Positions 1 to 10,000 of a stretch of DNA of 28,137 bases are shown in pieces. The position numbers were made by a program, and so were the translations under genes. The stretch is from NCBI GenBank assembly GCA_910579085.1, contig CAJTRU010000046.1, forward strand, positions 1-28,137. Reading direction: 5' to 3'. Position 1 is the stretch's first letter, and each line of letters starts with the position of its first letter. Source of the stretch: an uncultured Lachnospiraceae bacterium (GTDB lineage Bacteria > Bacillota > Clostridia > Lachnospirales > Lachnospiraceae). Under the pieces are notes generated by a model. That model was not told the DNA's origin, ran no database searches, and worked only from the letters and a program-made list of their open reading frames with translations.

Positions 1-145
1 ATCTGGAATATATAATATATGGGCTTTATGTGCCGCTGCGTGGGTTAACGTAGCGCGAGCGTGCCCCTGTATGGAATATTGTGGCTCTGGCACTAAAAAC
101 CGTCCGTAACCCCATACAAAACACCAACACAAGATAACTGGAAAT
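1..145 (+). repeat. Structured dispersed repeat, copy A (left end outside the window)
   Basis: This non-coding segment is the right part of an element seen three more times in the window. It ends at 131-145 with AAGATAACTGGAAAT, close to the inverse complement of the shared end ATTTACAGTTATCTT. Inside are the conserved hairpin CGCTGCGT (34-41) / ACGTAGCG (48-55), the module GGAATATTGTGGCTCTGGCAC (about 74-94) and the CCGTCCG block (about 101-107). All three align with copy C. The bases before GGGCTTTATGTG (about 21-32) should be the right arm of the variable hairpin, whose left arm lies outside the window. No reading frame is evident. The relation to the other copies is seen directly; a MITE-like origin is inference. 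Confidence 0.75.
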
Positions 146-232
146 TATCCACCATATATTTTCAGAATACAGGAATTTATGAAATGGACGTGATGTTTAT
201 ATAAGAATTTATCAAGGTTTTACAATTTTTTC

Positions 233-260
233 TTGATATCACCAGAAAGAGTGCTATACT
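233..260 (+). promoter_or_regulatory. Promoter of the 293 aminotransferase gene
   Basis: TTGATA (233-238) and TATACT (255-260) are separated by 16 bases, and a TG one base before the -10 box (252-253) makes it an extended -10. The gene's GGAAGGAG ribosome site (276-283) follows, with nine bases to the ATG. The promoter lies about 90 bases beyond the end of repeat copy A. Confidence 0.65.
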
Positions 261-292
261 TAGAGCAAAACTATTGGAAGGAGTTACTTTAA

Positions 293-1483
293 ATGATAGC
301 ACAAAAAATGGTTAGATATGTAGAAGGAAGTTCTGTTACCCGTGCAATGTTTGAAGAGGGCAAAAAACTTGCTGCAAAGTACGGGGCTTTAAATGTATAT
401 GACTTCAGCCTTGGAAACCCAAGCACACCGCCGCCTTCAAGTGTGAAGCAGGCAATGTCAGATATAATTAATGAAGTTAATCCTGGCAGGCTGCATGGTT
501 ATATGAATAATTCGGGACATGAAGATGTGCGTGAAGCGATTGCACAGTCACTTAATAAAAAACATGGCACTTCTTTTTCGCAGAAAAACATAATTATGAC
601 TGTTGGCGCAGCAGGCGGGCTTAATGTAATTCTTAAATCCATTACAGACCCTGGTGATGAAATAATTGCATTTGCGCCATATTTTGGTGAATATAACAAT
701 TATGTTGCTAATTTTGATGGCAATATGGTTGTAATACCACCTTCTATACCTTCATTCCAGCCAGATATAAAGGCTTTTGAAGCAAAAATAACAAGAAATA
801 CAAAAGCTGTTATTATTAATACACCTAACAATCCTACAGGAGTAGTTTATTCTGAAGAAACCATAAAGCAGATTGCACAAGTGCTCTATAACAAACAAGA
901 AAAATATGGCACACAAATTTACCTGGTATCAGATGAACCATACCGCGAACTTGTATATGATGGTGCAGAAGTACCTTATATTACAAAGTATTATAAAAAT
1001 ACTATTGTATGCTATTCTTACAGTAAATCATTATCACTTCCAGGTGAACGCATAGGTTATCTTGTTATTCCAGATGAAGCAGACGATTTTGGCAACTTAA
1101 CCTGTGCTGCAAATGTAGCAAACCGTATTTTAGGTTTTGTCAACGCACCATCAATAATGCAGCTTGCCATAGCAAGATGCCTGGAGGATACTACTGATAT
1201 TACGGTTTATGATACAAACCGGCAGCTTTTATATAATAAGCTTTCATCCATTGGATTTGAATGTATTAAACCTGAAGGTGCTTTTTATCTGTGGGTAAAG
1301 ACACCTTGCGCAGATGACATGGAATTTGCCAGTAAAGCTAAAGAATTTAATCTTCTGCTTGTCCCTGGAAGCTCATTTATGTGTAAGGGTTATGTCCGTA
1401 TTGCCTATTGTGTAGATACAGATATGGTTAAACGTTCATTTACAGCATTTGAACAGCTTGCTGGCTATTATAATTTAAAATAA
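293..1483 (+). CDS. Pyridoxal phosphate-dependent aminotransferase, class I/II (aspartate aminotransferase-like)
   Basis: A cytosolic fold-type I aminotransferase of 396 residues, the usual family length. The PLP-binding lysine is K245 in SYSKSLSLPGERIGY. The NNPTG motif and the SDEPYRELVYDG segment (the Asp that contacts the PLP pyridine nitrogen) are present, as is a C-terminal substrate-arginine region (GYVRIAYCVD). The start at 293 is set by a GGAAGGAG ribosome site nine bases upstream and a good promoter. The amino donor cannot be read from sequence; aspartate or an aromatic/branched amino acid with 2-oxoglutarate is likely. The next gene is a second PLP aminotransferase 167 bases downstream, but the two are not obviously coupled. 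A 14-base direct repeat (TATAATTTAAAATA) covers the last codons and recurs 31 bases later, after the stop. Confidence 0.9.
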   Translation: MIAQKMVRYVEGSSVTRAMFEEGKKLAAKYGALNVYDFSLGNPSTPPPSSVKQAMSDIINEVNPGRLHGYMNNSGHEDVREAIAQSLNKKHGTSFSQKNIIMTVGAAGGLNVILKSITDPGDEIIAFAPYFGEYNNYVANFDGNMVVIPPSIPSFQPDIKAFEAKITRNTKAVIINTPNNPTGVVYSEETIKQIAQVLYNKQEKYGTQIYLVSDEPYRELVYDGAEVPYITKYYKNTIVCYSYSKSLSLPGERIGYLVIPDEADDFGNLTCAANVANRILGFVNAPSIMQLAIARCLEDTTDITVYDTNRQLLYNKLSSIGFECIKPEGAFYLWVKTPCADDMEFASKAKEFNLLLVPGSSFMCKGYVRIAYCVDTDMVKRSFTAFEQLAGYYNLK

Positions 1484-1650
1484 ACAACATTTTGCCCGCT
1501 ATAATTTAAAATAGGCAGATAACGTTTAAAACTATAGAAATAAATGTCTAATACCTATGTAATTATGCCTGGGTGCTGCCTGGCATAAAACCAATATATA
1601 ATATTACACTAATTTTATTAATTAAAAGCAGCACAGAAATGAGGACTAAA

Positions 1651-2712
1651 ATGAGAAGCTGGAAAGATAATTTACGTACTATAGAACCATATGTTCCAGG
1701 TGAACAGCCAGACATTCCTGGCATGGTCAAACTTAATACAAATGAAAACCCTTATCCGCCTTCACCAAAGGTAATACAGGCAATAAAGGAATTTGATACA
1801 GACACATTAAGACTCTATCCTGACCCTTCATCTACAGTTCTTGCAGATGCTATTGCAGAAACTTATAATGTAGAAAGAAACCAGGTATTTACAGGTGTCG
1901 GCTCAGATGATGTACTGGCAATAGCATTTATGACATTTTTTAACAGCAAAAGGCCTGTTTTATTTCCAGATATAACATATTCATTCTATAATGTATGGGC
2001 GGAGCTTTTTGGCATACCATATATAAGACCAGCACTAGACAACAATTTCCAGATAATTGCAAAGGATTATTACCAGGAAAACGGCGGTGTTGTAATAGCT
2101 AACCCAAATGCACCTACAGGAGTATGCCAGAGCATGGATTTTTTAAGGGACATAATAGAGCACAACCAGGATGTTGTGGTAATAATAGATGAGGCATACG
2201 TAGATTTCTCTGGAAAATCTGTCCTGCCACTGGCAAAAGAATATAATAATGTACTTATAGTCCAGACATGTTCCAAATCAAGGTCACTTGCTGGCATGCG
2301 TATAGGTTATGCATTAGGAAACAGTGAACTTATAAAGGCTATGGATGATGTAAGGTTTTCATTTAACAGTTATCCAATGACAAGGCTCTCTGTTGCAGCA
2401 GGTGCAGCAGCAATGCGTGATACAGCATACTTTGAAGAAACAACAGGAAAAATAACCAGTACAAGGGAATGGACTAAAAAAGAATTAAAAAGGCTTGGGT
2501 TTAAATTTCCAAATTCAGAAACAAACTTTATTTTTGCAACACACCAGACAGCAAGCGCAGAAGTAATATTTAATAGATTAAGGGAGAAACATATATTTGT
2601 AAGACACTTTAATGCACCAAGAATAGACAATTATCTAAGGATTTCCATAGGAACACAGGAAGAAATGAAATATTTTATAACTGAATTAGAAAAAATAATA
2701 GTATCTGTTTGA
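1651..2712 (+). CDS. hisC: Histidinol-phosphate aminotransferase
   Basis: Likely converts imidazole-acetol phosphate and glutamate to histidinol phosphate in histidine synthesis. The 353-residue product is a fold-type I PLP enzyme with the HisC-like N-terminus (DNLRTIEPYVPGEQ), LNTNENPYPPSP, the NPNAPTG motif, IIDEAYVDF, and the PLP lysine K209 in TCSKSRSLAGMRIGYALG. The frame is open back to 1573 and also has an ATG at 1639. I chose 1651 because GAGGA (1641-1645) lies five bases before it and because HisC proteins usually begin with a sequence like MRSWKDNLR. No other his gene is in the window, so it is an orphan. HisC-like enzymes can also act on aromatic amino acids, so specificity is inferred from family resemblance. 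Confidence 0.85.
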   Translation: MRSWKDNLRTIEPYVPGEQPDIPGMVKLNTNENPYPPSPKVIQAIKEFDTDTLRLYPDPSSTVLADAIAETYNVERNQVFTGVGSDDVLAIAFMTFFNSKRPVLFPDITYSFYNVWAELFGIPYIRPALDNNFQIIAKDYYQENGGVVIANPNAPTGVCQSMDFLRDIIEHNQDVVVIIDEAYVDFSGKSVLPLAKEYNNVLIVQTCSKSRSLAGMRIGYALGNSELIKAMDDVRFSFNSYPMTRLSVAAGAAAMRDTAYFEETTGKITSTREWTKKELKRLGFKFPNSETNFIFATHQTASAEVIFNRLREKHIFVRHFNAPRIDNYLRISIGTQEEMKYFITELEKIIVSV

Positions 2713-2740
2713 AATTATCCTGCTAAATTTAATTGGATGG

Positions 2741-2769
2741 GTGACAGAAACCAAAAAAAGTGTTATTAT
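2741..2769 (+). promoter_or_regulatory. Promoter of the tagD-tagF-nucleotidase operon
   Basis: GTGACA (2741-2746) and TATTAT (2764-2769) are 17 bases apart, with TG at 2761-2762 giving an extended -10. It would give a 5' leader of about 150 bases before tagD. That leader includes a small hairpin (GGAAG CCA CTTCC, around 2800) and an open but startless frame discussed in the findings. Confidence 0.55.
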
Positions 2770-2924
2770 ATATTCTATGTGTCTAAGCCTGTAATATGGA
2801 AGCCACTTCCAAAAGCTTATACCAGACAGTATCCAGGCAGATATCCGCAATCTGCTTTGCTGTTTGCTTAATGAGGTTAAACAACAATTACAAGATAAAA
2901 TGATTATCAGGGATGGAGATTTAT

Positions 2925-3323
2925 ATGAAAAAAGTAATTACTTATGGAACTTTTGATTTGCTTCATGTAGGCCATATCAACTTATTAAGGCGTGCCAGGG
3001 AATTAGGTGATTACCTGGTGGTTGCAATTTCTACAGACGAATTTAATGCTATAAAGAATAAAAAAGCTTATTATTCTTTTGAGGACAGGAAACAAATCCT
3101 TGAGGCTGTTAAATATGTAGACAAGGTAATTCCCGAAAATACATGGGAACAGAAAATAAAGGATGTTACAGAAAATAATATAGATATATTTGTAATGGGC
3201 CATGACTGGGAAGGAAAATTTGATTTCCTGGAAGATTACTGCGAAGTTATATACCTTCCAAGGACAGAAGGAATATCTACAACCAAAATTAAAAGTGATT
3301 TAGGGCTTAAACAGCCAGAATAA
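2925..3323 (+). CDS. tagD: Glycerol-3-phosphate cytidylyltransferase
   Basis: Makes CDP-glycerol from CTP and sn-glycerol 3-phosphate, the activated precursor for poly(glycerol phosphate) wall polymers, in the cytosol. The 132-residue product matches the normal TagD length. The nucleotidyltransferase motif HVGH is at residues 14-17 after TYGTFDLL, and the family's C-terminal signature RTEGISTTKIK is present. The frame extends four codons further upstream (2913), but GGAG (2915-2918) placed six bases before the ATG at 2925 and the standard MKKVITYGTFDLLH start favour 2925. The next gene, 61 bases downstream, is a glycerophosphotransferase that would use its product, so the two form one pathway unit. 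It is a small enzyme with clear motifs; other cytidylyltransferases of this fold are possible but less likely here. Confidence 0.93.
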   Translation: MKKVITYGTFDLLHVGHINLLRRARELGDYLVVAISTDEFNAIKNKKAYYSFEDRKQILEAVKYVDKVIPENTWEQKIKDVTENNIDIFVMGHDWEGKFDFLEDYCEVIYLPRTEGISTTKIKSDLGLKQPE

Positions 3324-3326
3324 AAG

Positions 3327-3368
3327 ATGCCAGCCAGACTCTGGCATAATGTTATGGAATATAATTCC
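3327..3368 (+). other. Two hairpins between tagD and tagF
   Basis: ATGCCAG (3327-3333) pairs with CTGGCAT (3341-3347), and GGAAT (3356-3360) pairs with ATTCC (3364-3368). The second stem ends just before the GGAAAGGGA ribosome site of tagF. No T-run follows either stem, so these are not clear terminators. They may set relative expression within the operon. The stems recall the GATGCCAG and GGAATATTC modules of the dispersed repeats. Confidence 0.4.
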
Positions 3369-3384
3369 GGAAAGGGATTTCAAG

Positions 3385-6300
3385 ATGTTTATTAGTAAAA
3401 TCAAAAACAAGGCAGTGAGCGGGGCACATGTCTTAGCCAATAATTTAAGAAGAATAATAGGAAGAGCTCCTAAAATGAAATTTTTCTATGGAAGTTATTA
3501 CAAACATTGTGATGTTGTAGAAAACCGCATATTGTTTGAATCTTTTCATGGTACTACGATATCGGACTCCCCTTTTTATATATTAAAAGAACTGCTTTCA
3601 CGTCCTGATGCTGCTAATTATGAAATATATTATAGCAGCAATACTGACGATTACGAAACACACAAAAAGTTTATTGAAGCTAATAATATTCCAGCCAGAC
3701 TTGTGTGTATTTCATCATACAAGTACCTTAAAGTACTTGCAACAGCTAAATATCTTATTAATAACAGTTCTTTTCCTGTATATTTTATAAAAAAAGAGGA
3801 ACAGGTATATTTGCAGACCTGGCATGGCACTCCTCTTAAAACCCTTGGGAAACAGATGCGCAAGGGCATAGAGTCCATGTATAATGTACAACACAACTTT
3901 TTACAGGCAACATACCTTATGCACCCTAATGAATTTACAAAGAATGCAATAATGGGGGATTATAACCTTAACGCCCTGTATACAGGCAAGGTGGCTTTAA
4001 GCGGTTATCCAAGGAACAGCATTTTTATGGACAAGGAAAAAGCGGCAGATGTGCGTAAAAGGCTTGGGCTTGAGGATAAAACTGTATATGCATATATGCC
4101 TACATGGCGTGGTACAAGCAACCACTCTGTAAAATATGCTTCATACAGCAAGGAAATATCAGCTATGATGAAATACCTTGATGACAGGATGAAAGACAGC
4201 CAGGTTTTATATGTTAATTTCCACCCTATCCTGAAAAATGCTATACAGCTTGGTGAATACAAACATATTAAAAGTTTTCCTGCTAATGTAGACAAATACG
4301 AATTCTTAAACTGCACTGATGCATTAATAACCGATTATTCCAGTGTATTTTTTGATTATTCTGTAACAAGGAAACCTGTTATATTATATATGTACGATTA
4401 TGAACAGTATATGCAGGACCGTGGCATGTATCTTGATATAACAGAACTGCCTTTTACAAAGCTTTATAATATAGAAGAACTCTCAGAATGGCTTGTTACA
4501 GAGAAAATCCTTAGTGAAAGCTACGATGATGGAAGCTACTGTGAGAAATTTATTAAATATGACTCACTTGATGCCCCTGCCAAAATGCTTGACCTTGTAC
4601 TCTATGGCAAAGAGGATGGCTTGGTTATTGAAGACTATTCTGGAAATATCCAGACTCCACGCCGTGTTATACATCCATCAAAAGTCCTTGGCAGAAGTGA
4701 CCTTGAAACAATCAAAAACTTTGCACAGAAAAATGATATTGTACAGTTTGAAAAAAAATGGTTTAAGAAAGGTTTAAGTGCTGCATTATATGATGGCTTT
4801 AATGACTGTTTTGATTATGTTGTAATTACTAATACAACACCTAGGACTTATGTAGAGGAAGTCCTTAGTAAGTTTAAGGTTAAATCTGTAACAGACAGGC
4901 TTAAAGAACGCGAACTTAAAAGGACATTTCCACGCCTTAAAGTACAGCCTGTATATATAAGGCAGTTCCATGCCGCTGAAGAAGGGTGCAGCATTAATAA
5001 TGCAGACAGGCATCCTGTACAGTCAGTCCTTAAAAGTGAAAATAATAAAATTTATATTGATACTGGATTTAAAAATACAGACCTTATACCTGTAAGGTTT
5101 TTGCTAATTGATAATAACAATGTAATAGTGTGTGTAAGGGAAACAACCAAGGAAGAACGCACTACAAAAACCATAACAGAAGATTTTATAGAATGGAAAG
5201 AAAAGCTGCTGCCCAATGGAAGATACCTGCTTGCAGCAGAAGTGACAGACAAGTCACTTTCAACAAGGTTTATAGCATATTTTAATAACAAGGAACTCGC
5301 AAAACTTGCCGACTCCTCTTATGAAAAATTTGATAAGCCAGAAGGGTATCTTAAGCCATGTATAGTTACAGAAATTGGAAATCCTGAATTTAAGATTGGC
5401 AAAAAATATGAACCTGGTGAGGTTGCAATAGTACCTTACGCAAGAATGGGCAGCCGCAATTATGGTATAATGCTGTGTACACCTGATAAGATTGTTAATG
5501 AATATACACAGGCACAAATCAGAAAAATCAAATCCAGACGCTCTGTTTCTACAGTTTACCTTATGATGAAGAAGCAGGACGGGCTTGTAATTAAAGATGT
5601 TGTGCTCCGTTACAGAAGTGCTGTAAGTTATGATATTCCAGTAAAATATACAATAGATGAAAATGGCAAATACTATTTTATAACAGCCGCTATTGATTTT
5701 GATACACTGCCAATGCGTGAGCTTTACTGGGATTTCAGGATACTGGTTGAAAAATATGGCTATGAAAACGAGATAAAAGCTAAATTCTGTGGAAATTACT
5801 GGAAATACAACTTTTACCTTACTAACCGCCAGTATTCTGCTGGTGAAGGCCATATGACATTTCCTTACTATACTAAGGGTGGTTTCCTTGCGTACCTTTA
5901 CCGTCCTGATTCACCATATGATGTGTATTCTACAAAGATTAAGGAAATGGCAGCAAGCATTATTTATGTACTTTCAAAACCTATGTTTAAACGCAGGAAA
6001 GTATGGCTTGTATATGAAAAATTCTGCTCTATGGCACAGGATAACGGATACTATTTCTTTAAATATTGTATGGAAAATCTCTCAGAAGAAGAAAAAAAAG
6101 ATATCTACTATGTAATTGATAAAAAAGCACCAGATTATGACAAGATTAAGACATATGATGACCATATAATACAGTTTATGAGCTTTAAGCATATTTTATA
6201 CGTCCTGGGTTCAGTTTTGTATATTGCATCTGATTCAAGGACACACCTCTATGCATGGAGATGTAAGACCAGCCTTATACGTTCTAAAATTGATAAAAGG

Positions 6301-7089
6301 CCTATTTTCTTCCTACAGCATGGTGTTACAGCATTAAAACAGGTCGCTCCGCTGTTTGGCAAGCATGGCAGCAGCCCTATGACATACTTTGCCACAACAT
6401 CACAGTTTGAGCAGGAAATAGTTGTTAATTACCTTGGTTACGGACGCAGCAAAGCCCCAATTACCGGTTTTACACGCTGGGATGTGCTTGAAGACACTTC
6501 AACAGATGATGACAAGATTATACTTACAATGCCAACATGGCGCTCATGGCTTGAGGAAGTAAGTGATGAAGAATTCCTTGCAAGCGGTTATTACAAGAAT
6601 TATTCAAGCCTTTTGCAGAGTGAACGCCTTTCAGCGTTGCTTGAAAATAATAATACAAGGATGATATTTTATATACATCCAAAGTTTGCAGGATACTTAA
6701 AGAACTTTAAGAAAACCACCAGCAATATAACACTTGTGCCTTTTGGTGAAGAACCTCTTAATGAGATTATGAAGAAATGCCATATGTTAATTACGGACTA
6801 TTCAAGTGTATGCTGGGATGTTTACTACCTGAAAAAACCTGTAATCTTCTACCAGTTTGATTATGAACAGTACAATACTGCACATGGAAGCTATATTGAT
6901 ATGGAAACAGAGCTTTTTGGCAGACGGGCTGTAACAGGTGACGGGCTTTTAGAAGAATTAGAGGAATGTATTAATTCTGGTTTCCAGTTAAACCAAAAAG
7001 AAGAAGAAGAACATCATCATTATTTTGAATATATTGATGATAAAAACAGTGAACGTACTTATATTTACCTTAAGGAAAAAGGATATTAG
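3385..7089 (+). CDS. tagF: Tandem CDP-glycerol glycerophosphotransferase (teichoic-acid-type polymerase), two catalytic domains
   Basis: Predicted to transfer glycerol phosphate from CDP-glycerol to a lipid-linked acceptor at the inner membrane face, building a teichoic-acid-like polymer. The 1,234-residue product is nearly twice the size of a standard TagF/TagB. It holds two glycerophosphotransferase domains. Domain 1 (about 30-400) has WHGTPLKTLG with H147 and TDYSSVFFDY with D317. Domain 2 (about 860-1225) has LQHGVTALK with H979 and TDYSSVCWDV with D1138. The middle (about 430-850) has no motif I recognise and appears beta-rich. Neither domain lacks the key His or Asp, so both may be active. 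The ATG at 3385 follows GGAAAGGGA by seven bases; an upstream in-frame ATG at 3349 has no such site. The next gene starts four bases after the stop. Specificity for glycerol rather than ribitol phosphate rests on the tagD neighbour. Confidence 0.88.
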   Translation: MFISKIKNKAVSGAHVLANNLRRIIGRAPKMKFFYGSYYKHCDVVENRILFESFHGTTISDSPFYILKELLSRPDAANYEIYYSSNTDDYETHKKFIEANNIPARLVCISSYKYLKVLATAKYLINNSSFPVYFIKKEEQVYLQTWHGTPLKTLGKQMRKGIESMYNVQHNFLQATYLMHPNEFTKNAIMGDYNLNALYTGKVALSGYPRNSIFMDKEKAADVRKRLGLEDKTVYAYMPTWRGTSNHSVKYASYSKEISAMMKYLDDRMKDSQVLYVNFHPILKNAIQLGEYKHIKSFPANVDKYEFLNCTDALITDYSSVFFDYSVTRKPVILYMYDYEQYMQDRGMYLDITELPFTKLYNIEELSEWLVTEKILSESYDDGSYCEKFIKYDSLDAPAKMLDLVLYGKEDGLVIEDYSGNIQTPRRVIHPSKVLGRSDLETIKNFAQKNDIVQFEKKWFKKGLSAALYDGFNDCFDYVVITNTTPRTYVEEVLSKFKVKSVTDRLKERELKRTFPRLKVQPVYIRQFHAAEEGCSINNADRHPVQSVLKSENNKIYIDTGFKNTDLIPVRFLLIDNNNVIVCVRETTKEERTTKTITEDFIEWKEKLLPNGRYLLAAEVTDKSLSTRFIAYFNNKELAKLADSSYEKFDKPEGYLKPCIVTEIGNPEFKIGKKYEPGEVAIVPYARMGSRNYGIMLCTPDKIVNEYTQAQIRKIKSRRSVSTVYLMMKKQDGLVIKDVVLRYRSAVSYDIPVKYTIDENGKYYFITAAIDFDTLPMRELYWDFRILVEKYGYENEIKAKFCGNYWKYNFYLTNRQYSAGEGHMTFPYYTKGGFLAYLYRPDSPYDVYSTKIKEMAASIIYVLSKPMFKRRKVWLVYEKFCSMAQDNGYYFFKYCMENLSEEEKKDIYYVIDKKAPDYDKIKTYDDHIIQFMSFKHILYVLGSVLYIASDSRTHLYAWRCKTSLIRSKIDKRPIFFLQHGVTALKQVAPLFGKHGSSPMTYFATTSQFEQEIVVNYLGYGRSKAPITGFTRWDVLEDTSTDDDKIILTMPTWRSWLEEVSDEEFLASGYYKNYSSLLQSERLSALLENNNTRMIFYIHPKFAGYLKNFKKTTSNITLVPFGEEPLNEIMKKCHMLITDYSSVCWDVYYLKKPVIFYQFDYEQYNTAHGSYIDMETELFGRRAVTGDGLLEELEECINSGFQLNQKEEEEHHHYFEYIDDKNSERTYIYLKEKGY

Positions 7090-7093
7090 GACT

Positions 7094-10000
7094 ATGTGGA
7101 AGAAACGTATATGTATTTTTTTAACTGTTATAATGGTAATAACAGGAATATTCCCTGCAGGATTTAATAATTCCATTATAAAGGTTTCTGCAGAGGAAAC
7201 AGAAGAAGCAGATGCTGTTCCAGACAGTGAAAATACAGAACAGCCAGTTTCAGGCCCTGCCCTGGGAGGAGCAGCATCAGAAGGAAATTTAAGGCTTATT
7301 TTTACAACAGATATTCATGGCCAGGTGGTGAATTATGACTACCAGACTGGCAAAACATTAAACAGAGGTTTAAATAAAGTTTATACATTAATACAGGCAG
7401 CAAGAAATGAGGCAGGTAGCAGTAATTACTTTACATTTGACCTTGGCGACAGTGTAATGGATTTTAATTCTGATTATATATACAGCCAGGATACCGAATC
7501 GCTACAGCCTGTATATAATGCTATGACAATGATAAATTATGATGCTATAACACTTGGCAACCATGATTTTGACTTTGGATATGACTATATTGTAAGCCAG
7601 CTTGAAATGTCAGGGCTTATGGAAAAATGTGTGCTTTCCAATGTTTATTCAAGCATTAATGGTGAAAATATTTTTGGCGCAGGTAATAAAATAATTGAAA
7701 AACAGATTAAATCAGATGCAGGTACAGATTTAACTGTTAAAGTCGGTATAATTGGTGAAACCACACCAGGGCTTTCTACCAGGACAGAAGGCTATAAAAA
7801 TAAACTTGTAGCAGAAGATATCCTTGAAAATGCACAAAAACAGGCTGATTTGCTTAAGGAACAGGGAGCAGATATTATTATTGTACTTGCACATTCTGGC
7901 TTTGGTACAGAAACCCCTTCTGTTAAATCTTCAGATACTGCTTATGCCCTTACCAAACTTGACAATATAGATGTTGTGCTTGCAGGCCATGACCATATTG
8001 ACTTTCCTGTAAACAATAAAGATGACTTACACTATACACTGCCAGGGATAGACAAAGAAACAGGGCTTGTAAATGGCAAACGTCTTGTAATGGTTAAAGA
8101 CAGTTGCCGTGGAATTGGTGTTATTGATTTAAACCTTAAAGCTGATGAGAACAATAAAATCACTATAGAAGACTCTTCTTATGAGATAAGAAAAGTTACA
8201 GAAGAAACGGAAGCAAACCAGGATATTGCAGGTACAATGTCTGTATGGGATGCTAAGCTTAAAGAATACTGCCAGAAAGAAGTCGGTACAATCGCAGATG
8301 GTGAAAGATGGGACAACTATAATTCACTTTTTGGCAGTAATGAGATTATACAAGCAGTACATAATGCACAAATAGGGTATGCATCAAATTATATTACAAA
8401 TAATGCACCAGAATACAAAGGTTATCCTATAGTGTCAATTGCAAGATATACAAAATATGGCTCTGACAGTGGCGCAGATTATGCAGACCTTTCAGGAACT
8501 ATTGTAGAGGGCAATGCTGACTCATTTGCTAATTACCACAGATATGTGTATATCTATAATATTACTGGAAAACAGCTTAAAGAATGGATGGAATGGAGTG
8601 CATCCATTTACCAGACAACAGATACTTCATCAGATGAAAACTGGAACAATATCCTTTTATCTGATTTTATAAAGAAAGAACATGGAAATTCATTAGTGCA
8701 GGAAAGCTATCTTTCAGAATGGAACAGGTTCTTCCAGTTTGAGGGTATAGAGTATAAAATAGACCCCTCCGCACCGCCAAGATATGACTATGAAGGCAAC
8801 TTAATTAATGATACATACCGTATAAAGGATGTAACAAGAAACGGCTATCTTGTAGGAGATGATGATACTTTTGTGCTTGTCACTGATAAAATCACACCTG
8901 GAATACAGTCAGAAGCCAATAAGGGTGTTGAAAAACAGGTAGTTTCCAAATCACATGTTATTTTGCAGGATATTGTACAGCAGTACCTTGCAGACAAAGC
9001 ACTTCTTGGAAACTTGAAAATCCCTGTAAGCCACACATGGGAACTTGTACTGCCAGACAATTACAAATACATTATTGCCAGTGGAATTAATTCAGAAGAA
9101 GAATTCCTTGCACAGGAATGGTGTGAGAAACTCTATGGCAATCTTGCCTATACTAACTATTATAGCTGCAAAAACATTAACCACAGTGATGCATCGGACA
9201 CAAATGCCCCTGGTGTTGTACTTTCAAGCAGCAATACAGCAGAAACAAATACTTCTGTAGATATCTCAGTTATAACTAATGACCCATCCGGAATTAAAGA
9301 AGTAAAGTATGTTTATGGTGTATATGACAACGTTGCAGATGAAATCTGGACATCTGCAAGCGGAGGAGCTGTAAACGCAACAGGCAGCGCATTTACAGCC
9401 GATAAAAGCGGTGTATACTCTGTATATGTAGAAGACGGTGCAGGCAACGTTACTATAGAAAAAATTGCTGTAACTAATATTTATCCTGAAATATTATTAA
9501 AGCCAGAAGTCAATAAGGTTGACAATAAAGATACTAAGATTACAGGTAAAGCTGAACCGAACCTTACCTTATGCGTTTCAGCGGGAAATAACCTGTATAC
9601 CGAAAAAGTTGGTGTGGATGGTTCATTTTCCATTAAAATACCAGCACAAAAAGCCAAGAAGAAGCTTTATGTCTATGTAGAGGATAATGAAGGCAGGCAG
9701 AGCAGTAAAACTACTGTTGTAGTAAAACGTGTAGGCCCTAACTGCCCTACTGTTACAAGTGCCAAAAACAATGATATAAAAATTGCTGGCAACACTAATG
9801 ACACAAATGTAAAATTATTTGCTGTAATGGGCAGCAATGTATATGTATCAAAAACACTTGGCACATCATATTACACAAAATGTAAAAAATACGATAAAGA
9901 CCTTGTTATCAAAAAAGTTAATATAACCATTAAAGAAAATGGCGCTTATACAATTGCAATACCAAACCAGTATTCAGGAACAGAATTTAAAGTATTTTCA

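Noticed and set aside
1469..1513. A 14-base direct repeat (TATAATTTAAAATA) at the end of the first aminotransferase gene
   Set aside because: It is a single AT-rich tandem-type duplication of the last codons, with no sign of a mobile element or a regulatory role.
1563..1588. A hairpin TTATGCC / GGCATAA between the two aminotransferase genes
   Set aside because: The stem is only 7 bp with a 12-base loop and no T-run follows, so I do not call it a terminator.
5260..5853. A 197-codon open frame antisense to tagF
   Set aside because: It lies wholly inside a strongly supported gene on the other strand, has no ribosome site, and its composition is rich in Ile, Phe, Cys and Tyr with no family motif.
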